A stretch of 64,000 nt of DNA, from positions 372,001 through 436,000 of the forward strand of contig NZ_JACAOR010000011.1 in the NCBI RefSeq assembly GCF_013386115.1. The letters run 5' to 3'. The stretch's first letter is position 1, and every line of letters starts with the position of its first letter. The DNA is from Pseudomonas gingeri (GTDB lineage: Bacteria > Pseudomonadota > Gammaproteobacteria > Pseudomonadales > Pseudomonadaceae). The position numbers were made by a program, and so were the translations under genes. This document shows, piece after piece, positions 53,536 through 62,977 of the stretch. Below the pieces are notes generated by a model. It was not told the DNA's origin and ran no database searches. It saw only the letters and a program-made list of their open reading frames with translations.

Positions 53536-53796
53536 ATGTCCTCTTTCATCGAAATGATTGAAAACATCACCCCCGACATCTACGAGAGCCTGAAACTGGC
53601 GGTGGAAATCGGCAAGTGGTCCGATGGCCGCAAGTTGACCGCCGAGCAGCGCGAACTGTCGCTGCAGGCGATGATCGCCTGGGAAACCCAGAACCTGCCC
53701 GAAGACGAGCGGACCGGCTACATGGGCCCGCAGGAGTGCGCCTCGAAGTCGGCACCGGTGCCGAATATCCTGTTCAAGTCGGATGCCATCCATTGA
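53536..53796 (+). CDS. YeaC-like DUF1315 protein, 86 aa
   Basis: A small cytoplasmic protein starting MSSFIEMIENITPDIYESLKLAVE, matching the DUF1315 (YeaC) family. GGAG precedes the ATG at 53536. The function is unknown. Its stop TGA overlaps a TTG start of the next gene, so the two are probably co-translated. Conserved between rhomboid and DUF2797 in pseudomonads. Confidence 0.85.
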   Translation: MSSFIEMIENITPDIYESLKLAVEIGKWSDGRKLTAEQRELSLQAMIAWETQNLPEDERTGYMGPQECASKSAPVPNILFKSDAIH

Positions 53797-54623
53797 TCGA
53801 GATTGGCCGTGGTGCAGTCAGCAAGATGTCGGTCCGCCTGGACGAACCGACCGCGCAATACACGTTTCGCCTGGGGGACAGCGAGGTGCCGGTCAATCCG
53901 CTGATCGGTCACAAGCTGCGCCTGGAATTTCTCGGTGCCATCCATTGCACGCACTGCGGGCGCAAGACCAAGACCAGCTTCAGCCAGGGCTATTGCTACC
54001 CATGCATGACCAAGCTGGCGCAGTGCGACACCTGCATCATGAGCCCGGAGCGTTGCCACTACGACGCCGGGACCTGTCGTGATCCGGCCTGGGGCGAGCA
54101 GTTCTGCATGACCGACCATGTGGTCTACCTGGCCAATTCGTCGGGGATCAAGGTCGGTATCACCCGGGCCACCCAGTTGCCGACCCGCTGGCTCGACCAG
54201 GGCGCCAGCCAGGCCCTGCCGATCGTGCGCGTGGCGACCCGCCAGCAGTCCGGTTTCGTCGAGGACCTGTTCCGCAGCCAGGTGGCCGACAAGACCAACT
54301 GGCGCGCCTTGCTCAAGGGCGATGCGCCGGCGGTTGACCTCAAGCAGGTCCGCGACCAGTTGTTCGAGTCCTGCGCCGAAGGCCTGCTAGCCTTGCAGGA
54401 GCGTTTCGGCTTGCAGGCGATCCAGCCGGTCCGGGATATCGAGCCGCTGGAAATCCGTTATCCGATCGAGTCCTACCCGACCAAGATCGTCAGTTTCAAT
54501 CTGGACAAGAACCCGATTGCCGAAGGCACGCTGATGGGGATCAAGGGCCAATACCTGATCTTCGACACCGGCGTGATCAATATCCGTAAGTACACGGCCT
54601 ACCAGCTCGCCGTGCATCAGTAG
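53793..54623 (+). CDS. DUF2797 zinc-binding protein with GIY-YIG-like segment, 276 aa
   Basis: I place the start at a TTG overlapping the yeaC stop (IEIGRGAVSKMSVRL); an ATG 33 bases later is the alternative. A Cys-rich region (about residues 55-110: CTHCGRKTK, YCYPCMTKL, CDTCIMSPERCHYD) should bind zinc. Right after it, VVYLANSSGIKVGITRATQLPTRW resembles the two strands of a GIY-YIG nuclease. Homologues are called DUF2797; the function is not established. It lies just before pepN. Confidence 0.8.
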   Translation: MIEIGRGAVSKMSVRLDEPTAQYTFRLGDSEVPVNPLIGHKLRLEFLGAIHCTHCGRKTKTSFSQGYCYPCMTKLAQCDTCIMSPERCHYDAGTCRDPAWGEQFCMTDHVVYLANSSGIKVGITRATQLPTRWLDQGASQALPIVRVATRQQSGFVEDLFRSQVADKTNWRALLKGDAPAVDLKQVRDQLFESCAEGLLALQERFGLQAIQPVRDIEPLEIRYPIESYPTKIVSFNLDKNPIAEGTLMGIKGQYLIFDTGVINIRKYTAYQLAVHQ

Positions 54624-54635
54624 AAGGACGCACCC

Positions 54636-57305
54636 ATGCGCACCGAACAACCGAAGATGATCTATCTGAAGGACTATCAGGCCCCCGAGTACCTGATCGA
54701 TGAGACGCACCTGACCTTCGAGTTGTTCGAGGACCACACGCTGGTCCATGCGCAACTGCTGATGCGCCGCAATCCCGTGTACGGTGAGGAGAACGCAGGC
54801 GGCCTGCCGCCACTGGTGCTCGACGGCCAGCAACTGGAACTGCTGTCGGTGAGCCTGTCGGACCGCGAACTGGCCGCCGCCGACTATCAGTTGAGCGAGA
54901 GCCACCTGACCCTGCAGCCGACCAGCGCCAGCTTCACGGTCGATACCAGCGTGCGTATCCACCCGGAAAGCAACACCGCCCTGGAAGGCCTGTACAAGTC
55001 CAGTGGCATGTTCTGCACCCAGTGCGAGGCCGAAGGCTTCCGCAAGATCACCTATTACCTCGACCGCCCGGACGTGATGAGCCGGTTCACCACCACGGTG
55101 ATCGCCGAGCAGCACCGCTACCCGGTCCTGCTGTCCAACGGCAACCCGGTGGGCAACGGCCCGCAGGAAGATGGGCGGCACTGGGCGACCTGGGAAGACC
55201 CGTTCATGAAGCCGGCCTACCTGTTCGCCCTGGTGGCCGGCGACCTGTGGTGCGTCGAAGACAGTTTCACCACCATGACCGGACGCAGCGTGGCGCTGCG
55301 GATCTATGTCGAGCCGGAAAACATCGACAAGTGCCAGCACGCCATGAACAGCCTGAAGAAGTCCATGCGCTGGGACGAAGAAACCTATGGTCGCGAGTAC
55401 GACCTGGACATCTTCATGATCGTCGCCGTCAACGACTTCAACATGGGCGCGATGGAGAATAAGGGCCTCAACATCTTCAACTCCAGCGCCGTGCTGGCCC
55501 GCGCCGAAACGGCCACCGACGCCGCCCACCAGCGGGTCGAGGCCATCGTCGCCCACGAATACTTCCATAACTGGTCGGGCAACCGCGTGACCTGCCGCGA
55601 CTGGTTCCAGCTGTCGCTCAAGGAAGGCTTCACCGTGTTCCGCGACGCCGGGTTCTCCTCGGACATGAACTCGCGCACCGTCAAGCGCATCCAGGACGTG
55701 GCCTACCTGCGTACCCACCAGTTCGCCGAAGACGCCGGCCCCATGGCCCACGCGGTACGTCCGGACAGCTTTATCGAGATCTCCAACTTCTACACCCTGA
55801 CCGTCTACGAGAAGGGTTCGGAAGTGGTTGGCATGATCCATACCCTGCTCGGCGCCGAAGGTTTCCGCAAAGGCAGCGACCTGTACTTCGAACGCCATGA
55901 CGGCCAGGCCGTGACCTGCGACGACTTCGTCAAGGCCATGGAGGACGCCAATGGTATCGACCTGACCCAGTTCAAGCGCTGGTACAGCCAGGCCGGCACC
56001 CCACGCCTGGCGGTCAGCGAAAGCTACGACGCGGCGGCGAAGACCTACAGCCTGACCTTCCGCCAGAGCTGCCCGCAGACCCCGGACAAGCAGGAAAAAC
56101 TGCCATTCGTGATCCCGGTGGAACTCGGCCTGCTGGATGCCCGGGGCGCCGAAATCGCCCTGCAACTGGCGGGCGAGGCGGCCCCCGGCGCGACCAGCCG
56201 CGTGCTGTCGGTGACCGAGGCCGAGCAGACCTTCACCTTTGTCGGCCTGGCCGCCAAGCCGTTGCCGTCGCTGCTGCGCGGCTTCTCCGCACCGGTGAAG
56301 CTGAGCTTCCCGTACGACCGCGACCAGTTGATGTTCCTGATGCAGCATGACACCGACGGCTTCAACCGTTGGGATGCCGGCCAGCAACTGTCGGTGCAGG
56401 TGCTGCAGGATCTGATCGGCCAGCACCAGAAGGGTCAGGCCCTGGTGCTTGACCAGCGTCTGGTCGAAGCCTTGCGCAGTGTGCTGGGTAACGACCAGTT
56501 GGATCAGGCCATGGTTGCCGAAATGCTCTCCCTGCCGAGCGAGGCCTACCTCACCGAAATCAGTGAAGTGGCGGATGTCGATGCGATCCATGACGCCCGC
56601 GAATTCGCCCGCAAGCAACTGGCCGAGCAGCTGTTCGACGGCCTGTGGCAGCGTTACCAGGTCAATCGCGAGCTGTCGAAGAAGACCGCCTATATCGCCG
56701 AGAACGAGCATTTTGCCCGGCGCGCGCTGCAGAACATCGCCTTGTCCTACCTGATGCTCAGCGGCAAGCCTGAAGTCCTGGCCGCGACCCTGGAGCAGTT
56801 CGAGAGCGCCGACAACATGACCGAGCGCCTGACCGCGCTGGCGGTGCTGGTGAACTCGCCGTTCGATGCGCAAAAGGCCCTGGCCCTGGCGAGCTTCGCC
56901 GAGCACTTCAAGGACAACCCGCTGGTCATGGACCAGTGGTTCAGCGTCCAGGCCGGCAGTGTCCTGCCCGGCGGCCTGCAGCGGGTCAAGGCATTGATGG
57001 AGCATCCGGCGTTCACCCTGAAGAACCCGAACAAGGTGCGTGCGCTGATCGGGGCGTTTGCCGGCCAGAACCTGGTCAACTTCCATGCGGCGGACGGTTC
57101 CGGCTACCGCTTCCTGGCCGACCTGGTGATCCAGCTCAACGCCCTCAACCCGCAGATCGCCTCGCGCCAACTGGCCCCGCTGACCCGCTGGCGCAAGTAC
57201 GACAAGGCCCGCCAGGCGCTGATGAAGGCCGAGCTGGAGCGTATCCGCGGTTCGGGCGAGCTGTCGGCGGACGTCTACGAGGTGGTCAGCAAAAGCCTGG
57301 CCTGA
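54636..57305 (+). CDS. pepN: Aminopeptidase N (M1), 889 aa
   Basis: A zinc metallopeptidase that removes N-terminal residues from peptides in the cytoplasm. The exopeptidase motif is MGAMENKGLN, the zinc site HEYFHNWSGNRV with the downstream Glu in LKEGFTVFRD. The start MRTEQPKMIYLKDYQAPEY is preceded by AAGGAC. The length matches gamma-proteobacterial PepN. A hairpin terminator follows at 57457. Confidence 0.97.
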   Translation: MRTEQPKMIYLKDYQAPEYLIDETHLTFELFEDHTLVHAQLLMRRNPVYGEENAGGLPPLVLDGQQLELLSVSLSDRELAAADYQLSESHLTLQPTSASFTVDTSVRIHPESNTALEGLYKSSGMFCTQCEAEGFRKITYYLDRPDVMSRFTTTVIAEQHRYPVLLSNGNPVGNGPQEDGRHWATWEDPFMKPAYLFALVAGDLWCVEDSFTTMTGRSVALRIYVEPENIDKCQHAMNSLKKSMRWDEETYGREYDLDIFMIVAVNDFNMGAMENKGLNIFNSSAVLARAETATDAAHQRVEAIVAHEYFHNWSGNRVTCRDWFQLSLKEGFTVFRDAGFSSDMNSRTVKRIQDVAYLRTHQFAEDAGPMAHAVRPDSFIEISNFYTLTVYEKGSEVVGMIHTLLGAEGFRKGSDLYFERHDGQAVTCDDFVKAMEDANGIDLTQFKRWYSQAGTPRLAVSESYDAAAKTYSLTFRQSCPQTPDKQEKLPFVIPVELGLLDARGAEIALQLAGEAAPGATSRVLSVTEAEQTFTFVGLAAKPLPSLLRGFSAPVKLSFPYDRDQLMFLMQHDTDGFNRWDAGQQLSVQVLQDLIGQHQKGQALVLDQRLVEALRSVLGNDQLDQAMVAEMLSLPSEAYLTEISEVADVDAIHDAREFARKQLAEQLFDGLWQRYQVNRELSKKTAYIAENEHFARRALQNIALSYLMLSGKPEVLAATLEQFESADNMTERLTALAVLVNSPFDAQKALALASFAEHFKDNPLVMDQWFSVQAGSVLPGGLQRVKALMEHPAFTLKNPNKVRALIGAFAGQNLVNFHAADGSGYRFLADLVIQLNALNPQIASRQLAPLTRWRKYDKARQALMKAELERIRGSGELSADVYEVVSKSLA

Positions 57306-57317
57306 TACACCGGTCTC

Positions 57318-57406
57318 TGTAGGCGTCGGGCTTGCCCGCGAAGCTTTTGGCGCCCTCAAGGCCATCTTCGCGGGCAAACCGGGGCGCCGGGCCGTCGGCT
57401 CCTGCA
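57318..57406. repeat. REP pair after pepN, partly degenerate
   Basis: TGTAGGCGTCGGGCTTGCCCGCGAAG and an inverse CTTCGCGGGCAAACCGG...CGTCGGCTCCTGCA are present, with an extra GGGGCGCCGGGCC inside the second arm. It lies in the 404-bp gap between pepN and the YCF48 gene. Confidence 0.75.
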
Positions 57407-57456
57407 GTAGAGCGCATTCAGCCAGCAGGAACGCCGCTGCTCCGTAGACTTTCACC

Positions 57457-57479
57457 AAAGGCCACGCTCGTGGCCTTTG
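57457..57479 (+). terminator. pepN terminator
   Basis: AAAGGCCACG-CTC-GTGGCCTTT is a perfect ten-bp stem. It is followed by GTTCATC with few T, but the A-tract/T-tract pairing in the stem itself is typical of intrinsic terminators. Confidence 0.75.
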
Positions 57480-57558
57480 TTCATCATCCCTCCTGATGCC
57501 CCATCATTCATGCCACCCCTCGATACCCCCGGGTTAACAAAAGATAACGTGGCGTCGA

Positions 57559-57588
57559 TTGTCAGACGATTCCAAAGCCCGATAGGAT
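57559..57588 (+). promoter_or_regulatory. Candidate promoter of the YCF48-MMPL operon
   Basis: TTGTCA (57559-57564) and TAGGAT (57583-57588) are spaced 18 bp. The leader to the gene start at 57710 is about 115 nt and includes a small GC hairpin. Assigned by eye; moderate confidence. Confidence 0.45.
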
Positions 57589-57709
57589 AGCTCCAGCTTT
57601 AGAAGGGGCTCTAGATTGCCGGTTTCAGACGAACCGACAACAATGAAAACGCCCTCGAAGGCGCCCTGAAAGGTTGGATGACCTAACAATAATAATGGGG
57701 GAAAGGTCT

Positions 57710-58762
57710 ATGAGTGAGCCTGTGAGGGGTACGGGTTCTTGCCGTCCGCCGGTATGGCGTCGTGTGGTATTGCTGACCTCGCTGTTGTCACTGTCCGGGC
57801 TGGCGGCGGTGTCCGTACCGGCCTGCGCCGCCGGGGCAGGCGCTACCGACAGCGTCTATTCCATCGAATCATCCAAATCCGTGAAGGGCCTCCTGCTCGA
57901 TGTGGTCCATGCCGGTGCCCGCCTGGTCGCCGTGGGGGATCGCGGGCACATTCTCTATTCCGATGACCAGGGCAATTCCTGGACCCAGGCCAAGGTGCCG
58001 ACCCGGCAGATGCTCACGGCGGTCTATTTTGTCGACGACAAGCACGGCTGGGCCGTCGGCCATGACGCGCAGATCCTCGCCAGCAGCGATGGCGGCGCCA
58101 CCTGGAGCAAGCAGTTCGAAGACCTCAAGCGCGAAGCGCCGTTGCTGGACGTCTGGTTCAAGGACCTCGACACCGGTTTTGCCGTGGGTGCCTACGGGGC
58201 GTTGCTGGAAACCACCGACGGTGGCCAGCACTGGGAAGATGTCAGCGACCGTCTCGATAACGAGGACCAGTACCATCTCAACGCGATTGCCGCGGTCAAG
58301 GATTCCGGGCTCTTTGTCGTGGGCGAGCAGGGCAGCATGTTCCGCTCGGGCGACTGGGGCCAGACCTGGGAACGCCTCGACGGTCCCTACCAGGGCTCGC
58401 TGTTCGGTGTGATCGGCACCGCCAAGCCGGCAACCCTCCTGGCCTACGGCTTGCGCGGCAACCTCTACCGCTCCAGCGATTTCGGCACGAGCTGGGAGCC
58501 GGTCGAACTGAAGGCTGCCCGTGGTGCGCTGGAGTTCGGCCTGTCCGGCGGCTCGCTGCAGGCCGACGGTTCGCTGGTGATCGTCGGCAACGGCGGCAGC
58601 GTGATTCGCAGCACTGATGACGGTGTGACATTCAGCGTCTTCAATCGTCCCGACCGTATTTCCTTATCGGCGGTCACCGCAGCCGGCAACGGCAACCTGA
58701 TCCTGGTCGGCCAGGGGGGCGCTCACGTCACCTCGGCAACGGGCGGCGAGCAGGCCAAGTGA
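57710..58762 (+). CDS. YCF48-like beta-propeller protein, 350 aa
   Basis: A secreted or periplasmic propeller. A signal peptide (VVLLTSLLSLSGLAAVSVPACA) is followed by repeated blades with DDQGNSWTQ, SDGGATWSK, TDGGQHWED, GDWGQTWER, SDFGTSWEP and TDDGVTFSV, each of the Asp-x-Gly-x-x-Trp type typical of BNR/YCF48 repeats. Plant and cyanobacterial YCF48 assists photosystem assembly; bacterial versions are often paired with an MMPL transporter, as here (36-bp gap). GGGGGAAAGG precedes the ATG. Its role is unknown. Confidence 0.88.
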   Translation: MSEPVRGTGSCRPPVWRRVVLLTSLLSLSGLAAVSVPACAAGAGATDSVYSIESSKSVKGLLLDVVHAGARLVAVGDRGHILYSDDQGNSWTQAKVPTRQMLTAVYFVDDKHGWAVGHDAQILASSDGGATWSKQFEDLKREAPLLDVWFKDLDTGFAVGAYGALLETTDGGQHWEDVSDRLDNEDQYHLNAIAAVKDSGLFVVGEQGSMFRSGDWGQTWERLDGPYQGSLFGVIGTAKPATLLAYGLRGNLYRSSDFGTSWEPVELKAARGALEFGLSGGSLQADGSLVIVGNGGSVIRSTDDGVTFSVFNRPDRISLSAVTAAGNGNLILVGQGGAHVTSATGGEQAK

Positions 58763-58797
58763 GCTGGGCAAAATAACAAGAAGGCGGGGAGTTTCAC

Positions 58798-61173
58798 ATG
58801 AGCAGTCATCATCAGGACAAGGCGACGTTTCTCGAGCGCCTGATTTTCAACAACCGCCCGGCAGTGATCGTGATCTGCCTGCTGGTCAGCGCTTTCCTGT
58901 TCTGGCAGGCGACGCTGATCCGGCCTTCCACCAGCTTCGAGAAAATGATCCCGCTCAAGCATCCTTTCATTGAAAAGATGATGGAGCACCGCAACGACCT
59001 CGCCAACCTCGGCAACACCGTGCGGATCTCGGTGGAGGCCAAGGATGGCGATATCTTCACCAAGGAATACATGGAGACCCTGAGACAGGTCAACGACGAG
59101 GTGTTCTACATCTCCGGCGTCGACCGCTCCGGCCTCAAGTCGCTGTGGAGCCCCAGCGTGCGCTGGACCGAAGTGACGGAGGAGGGCTTCGCCGGTGGTG
59201 AAGTGATCCCGCAGAGCTACAATGGTTCGGCCGACAGCCTCGAACAACTGCGCAACAACGTGCTCAAGTCCGGCCAGGTCGGGCGCCTGGTGGCCAACGA
59301 CTTCAAGTCGAGCATCGTCGATATCCCGTTGCTGGAGTCCTACCCGGACCCGCAGGACCAGGGCAAGTTGCTGGCCCTCGATTACCAGAAGTTCTCCCAC
59401 CAGCTTGAAGAGAAGATCCGCAACAAGTTCGAAGCGCAGAACCCCAATGTGAAGATCCATATCGTCGGTTTCGCCAAGAAAGTCGGTGATCTGATCGACG
59501 GCCTGATCATGGTGGTGCTGTTCTTCGGCGTGGCCTTTGTCATCACCCTGGTGCTGTTGTACTGGTTCACCTGGTGTATCCGCAGCACCATCGCGGTGTT
59601 GATCACCACGCTGGTGGCGGTGGTCTGGCAACTGGGGCTGATGCACGCCGCCGGCTTCGGCCTGGACCCGTATTCGATGCTGGTGCCGTTCCTGATCTTC
59701 GCCATCGGCATTTCCCATGGCGTGCAGAAAATCAACGGCATCGCCCTGCAATCCAGTGACGCCGACAACGCCCTGACAGCGGCGCGGCGGACTTTCCGGC
59801 AGTTGTTCCTGCCAGGAATGATCGCGATCCTGGCCGATGCCGTGGGTTTCATCACCCTGTTGATCATCGATATCGGCGTGATCCGCGAGTTGGCCATCGG
59901 TGCCTCCATCGGTGTGGCGGTGATCGTGTTCACCAACCTGATCCTGCTGCCGGTGGCGATCTCCTATGTCGGCATCAGCAAGAAGGCCGTCGAACGCAGC
60001 AAGAAGGACGCGACCCGCGAACACTCGTTCTGGCGCCTGCTGTCGAACTTCGCCAGCCCGAAGGTTGCACCGGTGTCCATCGTCCTGGCCCTGCTGGCCT
60101 TCGGTGGCGGCCTCTGGTACAGCCAGAACCTGAAGATCGGCGACCTCGACCAGGGTGCGCCGGAGCTGCGTCCCGACTCGCGCTACAACAAGGACAACAG
60201 CTTTATCATCAACAACTACTCCACCAGTTCCGATGTGCTGGTGGTCATGGTCAAGACCGCGGCCGAAGGCTGCTCGCGTTATGCGGCCATGGCACCGATC
60301 GACGAACTGATGTGGAAGATGCAGAACACCGAGGGCGTGCAGTCGGCGATCTCCCTGGTGACCGTGTCCAAGCAGATGATCAAGGGCATGAACGAGGGCA
60401 ACCTGAAATGGGAAACCCTGTCGCGCAACCCCGATGTGCTGAACAACTCCATCGCCCGGGCCGACGGCCTGTACAACAACAATTGCTCGCTGGCGCCGGT
60501 GCTGGTGTTCCTCAACGACCACAAGGCCGCGACCCTTGACCGGGCGGTGCATGCGGTGCAGGACTTCGCCAGGGAGAACAACAAGGACGGCCTGGAATTC
60601 CTTCTCGCCGCCGGTAACGCCGGGATCGAGGCGGCGACCAACGAAGTGATCAAGGAGTCGGAGCTGACCATCCTGATCCTGGTGTATATCTGCGTCGCGA
60701 CCATGTGCATGATCACCTTCCGTTCCTGGGCGGCGACCCTCTGCATCGTCCTGCCGCTGGTGCTGACCTCGGTACTCGGCAACGCCCTGATGGCCTTCAT
60801 GGGCATCGGCGTGAAAGTCGCGACCCTGCCGGTGGTGGCGCTCGGCGTGGGGATCGGCGTGGACTACGGGATCTATATCTACAGTCGCCTGGAAAGCTTC
60901 CTGCGCGCCGGGCTGCCCTTGCAGGAAGCCTACTACCAGACCCTGAAATCCACCGGCAAGGCGGTACTGTTCACCGGCCTGTGCCTGGCGATCGGTGTCT
61001 GCACCTGGATCTTCTCGGCCATCAAGTTCCAGGCCGACATGGGCCTGATGCTGACCTTCATGCTGTTGTGGAACATGTTTGGTGCCCTGTGGCTGCTGCC
61101 GGCCCTGGCGCGGTTCCTGATCAAGCCGGAGAAACTGGCCGGCAAGGTGGGCGGCTCGTTGTTTTCCCACTGA
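58798..61173 (+). CDS. MMPL-type RND transporter, 791 aa
   Basis: An inner-membrane permease with two sets of six helices separated by large extracytoplasmic loops. The first helix is AVIVICLLVSAFLFWQATLI; later family features are GISHGVQKINGIALQ, IDIGVIRELAIGASIGVAVI and VGVGIGVDYGIYIYSR with acidic residue in helix 10. It is half the size of AcrB-type pumps and lacks an adaptor. With the YCF48 gene it makes a two-gene unit. Members export lipids, hopanoids or outer-membrane components in other bacteria; here no substrate is indicated. Confidence 0.92.
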   Translation: MSSHHQDKATFLERLIFNNRPAVIVICLLVSAFLFWQATLIRPSTSFEKMIPLKHPFIEKMMEHRNDLANLGNTVRISVEAKDGDIFTKEYMETLRQVNDEVFYISGVDRSGLKSLWSPSVRWTEVTEEGFAGGEVIPQSYNGSADSLEQLRNNVLKSGQVGRLVANDFKSSIVDIPLLESYPDPQDQGKLLALDYQKFSHQLEEKIRNKFEAQNPNVKIHIVGFAKKVGDLIDGLIMVVLFFGVAFVITLVLLYWFTWCIRSTIAVLITTLVAVVWQLGLMHAAGFGLDPYSMLVPFLIFAIGISHGVQKINGIALQSSDADNALTAARRTFRQLFLPGMIAILADAVGFITLLIIDIGVIRELAIGASIGVAVIVFTNLILLPVAISYVGISKKAVERSKKDATREHSFWRLLSNFASPKVAPVSIVLALLAFGGGLWYSQNLKIGDLDQGAPELRPDSRYNKDNSFIINNYSTSSDVLVVMVKTAAEGCSRYAAMAPIDELMWKMQNTEGVQSAISLVTVSKQMIKGMNEGNLKWETLSRNPDVLNNSIARADGLYNNNCSLAPVLVFLNDHKAATLDRAVHAVQDFARENNKDGLEFLLAAGNAGIEAATNEVIKESELTILILVYICVATMCMITFRSWAATLCIVLPLVLTSVLGNALMAFMGIGVKVATLPVVALGVGIGVDYGIYIYSRLESFLRAGLPLQEAYYQTLKSTGKAVLFTGLCLAIGVCTWIFSAIKFQADMGLMLTFMLLWNMFGALWLLPALARFLIKPEKLAGKVGGSLFSH

Positions 61174-61183
61174 GTGATCGACC

Positions 61184-61270
61184 TGTGGGAGCGGGCCTGT
61201 CGGGATGCCGCTCCGCCGCGAAGGCGCCCTCAAGGGCGCCAGAAGCTTCGCGGGCAAGCCCGCTCCCACA
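61184..61270. repeat. REP inverted pair after the MMPL gene
   Basis: TGTGGGAGCGGGCCTGTCGGGATGCC... and CTTCGCGGGCAAGCCCGCTCCCACA are present; the left arm is more diverged than the right. The same class occurs at 241-314. It is followed by the short promoter gap to the 97-aa gene. Confidence 0.75.
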
Positions 61271-61366
61271 TCGCTCCCACACAACCCCGCTCGCCAGAGG
61301 TATTGGGCGTTCACTGCCCGGCGATATCGCCTATCATTAGCCCTTTCCCAAATACGATAGAACGTT

Positions 61367-61660
61367 ATGACCGTCGCCACCGACACCCTGCTCAATGCCC
61401 TCGCCACCTGTGACATGCTCGAAGTCGACGGCCTGCACGCCTTCGACTTCACCCTCGATGACAACCGCCTGCTGATCGAATGCATGGATGGCCGCGCCGA
61501 GAAGCGCTGGAGCTTCACCCAGGCCCAGCTCAAGGCCGCGACCTTCGACGAGACCCGGCAGCTCTGGACGGTGAGTGACGATTCCAGCGAGTACCGGCTG
61601 GCCTGCCTGAGCGCCTTCAGCGCCAGGGAACAAGAGGACGAAGAACATGATGATGCGTAA
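61367..61660 (+). CDS. Small acidic cytoplasmic protein (DUF5629-like), 97 aa
   Basis: Starts MTVATDTLLNALATCDMLEV and ends in an acidic tail EQEDEEHDDA. Short conserved-looking motifs (GLHAFDFTLDD, KRWSFTQAQLKAATF) suggest a real, folded protein. I tentatively link it to the DUF5629 family seen in pseudomonads; the function is not known. Its end overlaps the lactonase start by 14 bases, so the two are likely co-translated. Confidence 0.7.
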   Translation: MTVATDTLLNALATCDMLEVDGLHAFDFTLDDNRLLIECMDGRAEKRWSFTQAQLKAATFDETRQLWTVSDDSSEYRLACLSAFSAREQEDEEHDDA

Positions 61661-62822
61661 ATTCTGGCCGTTGCTGATGGCCGGGAGTGTCGGGGCCATG
61701 CCGGTCCTGTCGGCAGCCGCCGACACCGAACAGTTGCTGGTGGGGTCCTACACCCAGGGCAAGAGCGAAGGCATCTACCGCCTGCAGTTCGACAGCCGCA
61801 CCGGCAAGCTCGACGCCAGGCCGCTGCAGGTGGTCAAGGCCGGGAACCCGTCCTGGCTGACGTTGTCTGCCGACCAGCGCCGGTTGTATGTGGTCAATGA
61901 GAACGGTCCGGGCCAGAAAGACCCGGTCGGCCGCGTCAGCAGCTATTCCATCGATCCCAAGAACCATCAGCTCAAGCTGATCAACCAGGTCCAGAGCCTG
62001 GGCAACGAACCGACCCATTCCAGCCTCAGCGGCGACCAGCGTTATCTGTTCGTCGCCAACTATTCGGTGCTGGAAGATCCGGGCGGCAGCCTGGCGGTGT
62101 TGCCGGTGGATGCCAAGGGCAAGCTGTCGCCGCCGGTCCAGCTCAGCAGCCATCCGGCCAGCCTGGTCAACCTGGAGCGCCAGGCCTCGGCCCACGTGCA
62201 CTCGGTGGTGTCGTCGCCGGACGGACGCTTTGTCTTCGCCAACGACCTGGGGGCGGACAAGATCTTTGTCTACCGCTATGACCCCAAGGCCAACCCGGAA
62301 ATGCCGCTGACACCGGCCGAGCCGGCCTTCGTCCAGCTGCCGCCGGGCAGTGGACCGCGCCACCTGCTGTTCAGCGCCGATGGCAAGCACGCCTGGCTGA
62401 CCACGGAAATGAGCGCGCAGATCACCGTGTTCGATTACCAGGACGGCAAGCTGACCCAGAAACAGCGGGTCGAGCTGGCAGACCAGCAGCCGCTTTCGGA
62501 CAAGGCCGCCGCGGCGCTGCACGCCTCGAAGGACGGCAAGTTTCTCTATGTCAGCAATCGCGGTACCGCCAACCAGTTGCTGGTGTTCGCCATCGACCCG
62601 GCCAGCGGCGAGTTGAAGGAAGTACAGCGGCGTTCGGTGGAAGGCGATCATCCGCGGGAGTTCACCCTGGATCCGAGCGGAAAATTCCTGCTGGTGGCCA
62701 ACCAGAAGAGCAACGAGATCGTGGTGATCGAGCGTGACAGCAACACCGGCCTGCTCGGCAAGACCGTGCAGAACCTGCCGTTCGATGCCCCGAGCTACCT
62801 CGGTTTCCTGCTGCGACAATAG
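61647..62822 (+). CDS. Secreted beta-propeller lactonase, 391 aa
   Basis: A seven-bladed propeller of the 6-phosphogluconolactonase (Lactonase, PF10282-type) family. A signal peptide (MMMRKFWPLLMAGSVGAMPVLSAAA) sends it to the periplasm, so it is not the cytoplasmic Pgl. Family motifs are LVGSYTQGKSEGIYRL, NPSWLTLSADQRRLYVVNE, VHSVVSSPDGRFVFANDLGADKI and GPRHLLFSADGK. The natural lactone is unknown; aldonolactones are candidates. GAGGA precedes the first ATG. Confidence 0.9.
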   Translation: MMMRKFWPLLMAGSVGAMPVLSAAADTEQLLVGSYTQGKSEGIYRLQFDSRTGKLDARPLQVVKAGNPSWLTLSADQRRLYVVNENGPGQKDPVGRVSSYSIDPKNHQLKLINQVQSLGNEPTHSSLSGDQRYLFVANYSVLEDPGGSLAVLPVDAKGKLSPPVQLSSHPASLVNLERQASAHVHSVVSSPDGRFVFANDLGADKIFVYRYDPKANPEMPLTPAEPAFVQLPPGSGPRHLLFSADGKHAWLTTEMSAQITVFDYQDGKLTQKQRVELADQQPLSDKAAAALHASKDGKFLYVSNRGTANQLLVFAIDPASGELKEVQRRSVEGDHPREFTLDPSGKFLLVANQKSNEIVVIERDSNTGLLGKTVQNLPFDAPSYLGFLLRQ

Positions 62823-62828
62823 ACCGCG

Positions 62829-62855
62829 GTCCCTGTGTTATCAGGGACTTGCACT
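62829..62855 (+). terminator. Probable terminator after the lactonase gene
   Basis: GTCCCTG-TGTTAT-CAGGGAC is a seven-bp perfect stem followed by TTGCACTT, with a weak T-run. Moderately convincing. Confidence 0.5.
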
Positions 62856-62977
62856 TCTATTAATGACGCTGATATCCGCTACTGCTGCAATGAATTTCAA
62901 CGAGGTCACCCTCGGATGTACTTTTGACTCACGGCCTGAAAGGGCAAGCAAGCCAACTGACATTCGAGGATTTACCC

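Noticed and set aside
54387..57458. 1023-codon leftward frame covering pepN
   Set aside because: pepN carries its zinc and GAMEN motifs; the long antisense frame has a biased Gln/Val/Gly/His composition and no features.
57643..57669. Eight-residue leader peptide (MKTPSKAP) upstream of the YCF48 gene
   Set aside because: No convincing ribosome site and no codon run that would suggest attenuation; chance occurrence is likely.
58723..61533. 936-codon leftward frame covering the MMPL gene
   Set aside because: His/Gln/Asp-rich shadow of a membrane-protein gene; no plausible start context or domains.
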